From NCBI GenBank assembly GCA_030849805.1, contig JASANZ010002144.1, positions 1 through 54,001 of the forward strand: DNA of 54,001 nucleotides, read 5' to 3'. Positions 49,730-54,001 of the stretch are shown one piece after another. The position numbers and the translations under genes were made by a program. The stretch's first letter is position 1. Every line of letters begins with the position of its first letter. The DNA is from Sergeia podlipaevii. Taxonomy: Eukaryota; Euglenozoa; Kinetoplastea; Trypanosomatida; Trypanosomatidae. The notes under the pieces were generated by a model. The model was given only the letters and a program-made list of their open reading frames with translations, made no database searches and was not told the DNA's origin.

Positions 49730-52432
49730 TTAATATAATGCAGCCGACGCCATGTACACGTCAACAGCGTGCAGCTTCTCGCGAGCGCTGTTCTCAAACT
49801 TGGTGGCCAACTCGTTAAAACGAAGGTTTTCATCCTCAATGTCGTGCTCTGTAGGGACAGTCATCTTACCAAAATCATCGGTTTGCAGAATCACTTCAAC
49901 CTGCGCAGACCTCCTGCCGTCCCGCGTTCCAGGGTCCTGAACCACAGGAGCAATACGCTGCCGAGCAACACCACGGTGAAGCGTAGCCATAGAAAAGCAA
50001 GCGTCGCCAATGTGATAATCCTTTGAACTACTCTTTGGCTTGTAAAAAACATGAAGAGTAATCACATCCTGATCTGGCTGCGCAAGGTAAAAAACAAACG
50101 TTTCATCAAAGCGAACAACAGAGGACAGTTCCTTCACAGATGTTTTGTACTTTTCCTTAATAGACTTCAGTTTAATAACGATATACCCTGGCTCAGTGAT
50201 CGGCCGACCATTGCGAAGAACATCACATAGTTCAACAACCGTCACGCCTAGATGGGCTCCTTCAGGAATGGCATTGCGCTTCCGCTCATCCGAGGAACGA
50301 ATGGAAAGCTGTGAAACGTCTGGAGTCAGGCGACGTGCACTGACACGCGGAGAGCGTTGGATGGCACGAGGAGTGTTGCTGCGGCGTGGCGAATCGCGCG
50401 GCATGGCGTTCTGCCTCCTTAACCGTTCATTTTCGTTTTTCATCTCATCGATCCTCTTATTCATATCGGTAAGATCTTCATTGTGCTTCTGTGCCATGTC
50501 CCGGTTCCCTGCCTCTAAGTCGCGCAACTTCTGTTTCAAGACCTCGGCTTCTTTATTGAGCTGCTTCCCGTCGCCAGCCTTGTCCTTTAGTTGCCTCTTC
50601 AGATCATCCTTCTCCGCTTCAGCAAATCGGATGCGCTTCTTCAGATCATCAATCTGGTCGTCCTTGTCTTTGTTTATGTTGTTCAACGCATCTCTGTGTC
50701 GGTTAACATCATCTAAATCTGCCTGTCCATCACGAAGACGGTCCTCAGCTTCGGTTAGCGCTCGTTGTAGCCTCGCAATTTCATCATCCTTCATTGCATC
50801 ATGGTTTGCCAGCGCTGCACCCTGAAATCTCGCCTTTCTTAACTGGCGCTTAGCGTCATCATCACTTGCCCAAGCTGCCTCAAGTAAGCGCATAACATCT
50901 TCAATAGAATCACGCCTCTCCTTTGCCAACCTCATAACGCCATCAGCGTCGTTGACGAGAATCACCGCATTTCCGTCGGCCTCTCCGGCATGCTGACGAG
51001 CAGAGGCATTTTCTTCCAGCAGCTCATCAATCTGCGACTGAAGTTCTTTGACACGAATGTTATTGATAGTGTCGCGCTGCTCCTGAGAAGCGTGAACTGC
51101 ATTGAGGTCGTTCTGAAGCTCACGAATCTTCTTCTTAAGTGCGGGATTTTCATCCTTTTGTGATGTTTCGTTATAATCCTTTCCTGGAGAATGCGCAGAA
51201 CGGTTGAGAGGTAGTGAAGCAGTTGCAGGGGAAGTAGGTGCAGATGCACGTCGCGCAGCAGCTAATTTCACCTCTAACTCACGACAGCGCACATCCTTTT
51301 CTTCTTTCTCTGACTGTAGGTGGAGGCAATTTGACTTGCACTTATCCAGTTGGTCACGAATCGATTCGTTCTCCTTCATTGCAGTGTCGTACTGTTGACC
51401 CAAACGACGAAATGCCTCCTCCGTGCGGCCAAGCGTAGATGGCGCAGTCATCGTTGAAATCACGGAGTGCGCGTCGGGATCATAGCATGAATCATTATCG
51501 TCAATAATACTTGGAGATGGGAATGCGCTAAGAGCACGCCTTTCCTTTTGCAACAAGGCAATTTCGTGCTTAAGGTCAGTAATTTGCCCCTGTAAAGTCC
51601 TGAAAATCTCCTTGTCGTTGCGTGTCTCGCGTGCCTCGCGTGCACTCTCCCCTTCGTATTTGAGAGCCTCCATCTCGTTCCGCAATTTCACCTCATTTTC
51701 CCGCGTCTCCCTCTCCTTTGTGTTGAGACGCTCCTGAGACTCTTTCAGCTTGCGCTCCAGTTCCTGAACTTCCTCTTTTAGCAATATCACTTGCAAAGGC
51801 TCGTTGTTGCTTCGCTCCTTGCCACGGTAGTCTTTGCAGGCATTTATGCCATCCATGCGCTTGATAATGGTGTGCTGTTCGTCGGCCTGGCGTGCATACT
51901 GCTCTTTTTCCTGTTCCCAAAGGTCTCTTGCGACCTTCATTGTCTCTTCATCATCCTCCACACGCCTCTGCAGCTCAATACACTGGCGACGCGCGCTTTC
52001 CAACTCCCTCGACAGACGTTCCTTTTCTTTAGATAGTTTGCTACGTTCTTCTTCAACATCCCTCATTTTTTTGTCAAAGGAAACGTCATCGGCACGAGCG
52101 TTCTCGTTCATCTCCTCAATAATGGCTTTGCACTCCTCAAGCTGGATACGAAGATCGGCATTTTCCTTAATGATCTTTATCGCTTCCCTATCATCTGGAA
52201 TAAACGTGCCTCGCTTATTTCCCTCTACTGCCTTTAACTGTCTGTGAAGGTTGTTGTTTTCCTCCTCCAAGATACGCGCATTTCGGTTGGCAACCTGTAG
52301 CTTTTCCCTCGCATCACTGAGCTCCTTGACTTCAGCTTTCAGATCTTTGACGCGCAACTCCAGCTCATATATTTTTAACTCCTTTTCCGGGAGTTGATTT
52401 GAGGCCCCGTAGCGGTTTCCAACAGCTGTCAT
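49730..52432 (-). CDS. CC2D: CC2D/FAZ2-like coiled-coil and C2-domain protein
   Basis: A 900-residue protein, mostly charged coiled coil (about 10-690; ELKIYELELRVKDLKAEVKE, KDDQIDDLKKRIRFAEAEKD). A Ser/Arg/Pro-rich hinge (about 690-715; PRDSPRRSNTPRAIQRSPR) follows, then a C-terminal C2 domain (about 722-850) with AHLGVTVVELCDVLRNGRP, PGYIVIKLKS, RFDETFVFYLAQPDQDVITL and GDACFSMATL. T. brucei CC2D has this layout and similar length and is required for assembly of the flagellum attachment zone filament and for normal cell shape. The Asp residues that bind Ca2+ in classical C2 domains are mostly not evident, so a Ca2+-independent role is likely. The ATG at 52432 follows a T/C tract (52525-52545) and an AG near 52508-52507. 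Coiled coil plus C2 is firm; orthology to CC2D is likely but unproven. Confidence 0.8.
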   Translation of the reverse strand: MTAVGNRYGASNQLPEKELKIYELELRVKDLKAEVKELSDAREKLQVANRNARILEEENNNLHRQLKAVEGNKRGTFIPDDREAIKIIKENADLRIQLEECKAIIEEMNENARADDVSFDKKMRDVEEERSKLSKEKERLSRELESARRQCIELQRRVEDDEETMKVARDLWEQEKEQYARQADEQHTIIKRMDGINACKDYRGKERSNNEPLQVILLKEEVQELERKLKESQERLNTKERETRENEVKLRNEMEALKYEGESAREARETRNDKEIFRTLQGQITDLKHEIALLQKERRALSAFPSPSIIDDNDSCYDPDAHSVISTMTAPSTLGRTEEAFRRLGQQYDTAMKENESIRDQLDKCKSNCLHLQSEKEEKDVRCRELEVKLAAARRASAPTSPATASLPLNRSAHSPGKDYNETSQKDENPALKKKIRELQNDLNAVHASQEQRDTINNIRVKELQSQIDELLEENASARQHAGEADGNAVILVNDADGVMRLAKERRDSIEDVMRLLEAAWASDDDAKRQLRKARFQGAALANHDAMKDDEIARLQRALTEAEDRLRDGQADLDDVNRHRDALNNINKDKDDQIDDLKKRIRFAEAEKDDLKRQLKDKAGDGKQLNKEAEVLKQKLRDLEAGNRDMAQKHNEDLTDMNKRIDEMKNENERLRRQNAMPRDSPRRSNTPRAIQRSPRVSARRLTPDVSQLSIRSSDERKRNAIPEGAHLGVTVVELCDVLRNGRPITEPGYIVIKLKSIKEKYKTSVKELSSVVRFDETFVFYLAQPDQDVITLHVFYKPKSSSKDYHIGDACFSMATLHRGVARQRIAPVVQDPGTRDGRRSAQVEVILQTDDFGKMTVPTEHDIEDENLRFNELATKFENSAREKLHAVDVYMASAALY

Positions 52433-53246
52433 CGGAGCGCTCGTTCTAAATCAAAACTGGAATGTGTTTGCTTCAGCGCAGCAACAGTAATACACTTACT
52501 AAAATGCTTTTTTTTGTGTGTAAACAAAAGAAAAAAATATATAAAGAAAAAAGAAAAGAGCGCAAAGACAATTTTAACAATTAAACAGTTTGAACACATC
52601 ACAGTAGCTATCGTTCTTTTTTATATGCATATATCAATAGCACGCGTGCGCTGCACGTGCAGTTGTATACTCTTTTTAAAAAATAATTAAATTTACCACT
52701 GGGAGACGCGCACAAAAATGTCTAAACACACAAACGTATGCATGCATTCATACCACACTATGCACGTTCCATGGGATGTGTTTCAGTCAACTTGTAAGTT
52801 TCCCTCAATCATACAAAAACAAAGCAACTACAGTTTTTTACACTTCTCAGTGTACGCATGTAATCTGCTGCAAAAAAACCTGAATATAAATAGATGATAT
52901 TGTAAGCCCCTCAAATTAGAATTAAATAGCGTCACCAAATGCGGGTCATCTATTCAGGTGGCATAATGCAGCTTAAAACAATGTAAGAAAATCAACTATT
53001 TCTTTTCATTAACAACAGTTACCAACTTGTATAGCACAATTAGTTGCCAAGAGCTAACTGAGGTGAAAGTGAANAAGCACCGTATATTTCTAATTGAACA
53101 ATAGCTTCCGTCCAAATAAAATGAGCAAAGTCATATGATTTGCGATAAAAAATAATGCATCTCAATCGTCATACATATATACTCCTGTCAAAAAACAAGT
53201 GGGATATAAAAGCATACGTCATAGAAAAAAAAAGCATACAATCCAC
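52433..53246. other. Leader region and spacer upstream of the CC2D-like gene
   Basis: AT-rich sequence with balanced strands. It holds the acceptor of the CC2D-like gene (tract 52525-52545, AG at 52508-52507) and an N at 53074. No gene is seen. Confidence 0.6.
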
Positions 53247-53262
53247 GGCAGGTATACCTGCC
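53247..53262. promoter_or_regulatory. Perfect 16-bp palindrome at the edge of the skewed region
   Basis: GGCAGGTATACCTGCC is its own reverse complement over all 16 bases. It lies exactly where the composition changes from ordinary AT-rich spacer to the G-poor plus strand. It could bind a dimeric protein; this is inferred from symmetry alone. Confidence 0.5.
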
Positions 53263-54001
53263 CACCAAGCCTTCCTCCGTGACACCAAAAAATATATATA
53301 TCAGCCCTTCAACACAAAAAAGTAAACAACAATTAACCATAGTTAAAAGCTACAAACTTATGAACAGTAAAATCCCCACTCAACCTCCACAACAAAAATA
53401 TAAGCGCATTGGCATATCTTCAGAATGCCCCCACAACAAAAAAACTTCACTACATCACAAACGATTACAAAAGCATCACTACAACAACAAACAACTCATT
53501 AAGCAAACACACGTAACACCAAAAGCCACCACCACTAACTAAAACCCAAACCGTGAAGCCCACACTCAGCGCAAAATGAATAACCAAAACTATGAAGTTC
53601 ACACCGAAAAGCATTTATCTTTCCTTACTAAACTGTACAGCAACTGCATGCCACCTTTCGCCATTCCCAATAATAAAAGTATTCAAAATACAGAGCACCC
53701 CAACCAAAAGCCTTCAACTGCTAAACCCTTAACAATGCCCACCACCGCTCCTCTACTAACGTACCACCACACCTCCACGCAACACCACAATAAGCTATCC
53801 CACGTACAAACCTACTCACAAACAAACGTACCGCGCCAAAAACAAAGATGCAACCTTATCCATGAAACCCCCCAGCACACAACACCCAGCAATACCCCGA
53901 AAAAAAGCACCCCAAGACGAATTTCCCTACTTCAATGAAAAGTGACAATACAAACAAGCAAAGCAAATACCAAAACAACCATCCAAACCGCCCACCCATA
54001 C
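53263..54001 (-). promoter_or_regulatory. Strongly strand-skewed (G/T-rich on minus strand) candidate transcription-initiation region
   Basis: In 53281-54000 I count about 62 G against about 234 C on the plus strand, so the minus strand is rich in G and T and very poor in C. No other region of the window shows this. The stretch lies upstream of the first visible gene of a 52-kb minus-strand cluster. G/T-rich sequences mark RNA polymerase II start regions in T. brucei and can drive transcription and H2A.Z deposition in the direction of the GT-rich strand. The two plus-strand open frames here (53279-53542 and 53576-53938) are Lys/Thr/Gln/His/Pro-rich products of the skew and do not look like proteins. 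Confidence 0.45.

Noticed and set aside
53279..53938. Two plus-strand frames of 87 and 120 codons
   Set aside because: They are rich in Lys, Thr, Gln, His and Pro only because the plus strand is A/C-rich; they lie opposite to the cluster direction and lack an ordinary protein pattern.

Overview
The window is nuclear DNA of a trypanosomatid (Kinetoplastea); I cannot fix the genus. All 16 credible protein genes are intronless and lie on the minus strand. They are separated by AT-rich spacers of 0.4-1.8 kb that carry, just upstream of most start codons, a pyrimidine tract followed by an AG: the trans-splicing signal of a polycistronic directional cluster. Protein content agrees: an RGG-tailed ALBA tandem pair, a CC2D-type flagellum attachment zone (FAZ) protein, and other kinetoplastid-style coiled-coil proteins. 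Transcription runs from high to low coordinates.

In order of transcription. At 53.25-54.0 kb the minus strand is strongly G/T-rich and no convincing gene is present. It is the upstream end of the cluster as far as can be seen, and a candidate RNA polymerase II initiation region. A cytoskeletal block follows: a CC2D/FAZ2-like coiled-coil plus C2 protein (49.7-52.4 kb), two neighbouring paralogues with a domain that looks like the microtubule-binding stalk of dynein (47.1-48.7 and 42.6-45.6 kb), and a coiled-coil protein with a FAZ1-type N-terminal domain (39.9-41.6 kb). Next come two ALBA-RGG RNA-binding proteins whose middle parts are almost identical in DNA, then AP-3 mu (32.6-33.9 kb), an acyl-CoA-binding protein (31.6-31.9 kb) and RuvB-like 2 (29.2-30.7 kb).

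Beyond these lies a broken fragment of a SUV3-type RNA helicase (about 27.5-28.0 kb), a very long P4 flippase ATPase (21.6-26.6 kb), a large low-complexity protein I do not recognise (16.7-21.0 kb), and a 2.5 kb island of decayed coding sequence (13.3-15.8 kb). The island has a plus-strand stretch resembling the core-binding domain of a tyrosine recombinase and a minus-strand pseudogene with in-frame stops. Then follow a CNNM/ACDP metal transporter, VPS52, the diflavin reductase TAH18/NDOR1, a WD40 protein, and the first 546 codons of an unrecognised Ser/Gln-rich protein that runs off the left edge.

The genes do not form one pathway, as expected for a kinetoplastid cluster. Two themes recur: subpellicular/flagellar cytoskeleton at the upstream end, and endosome-Golgi traffic or membrane lipid/metal transport (AP-3, VPS52, flippase, CNNM) further down. 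Three single N bases (21281, 43821, 53074) mark unresolved points; two sit in or beside repeats and probably mark assembly joins. I see no tRNA, rRNA, CRISPR array or intact mobile element.
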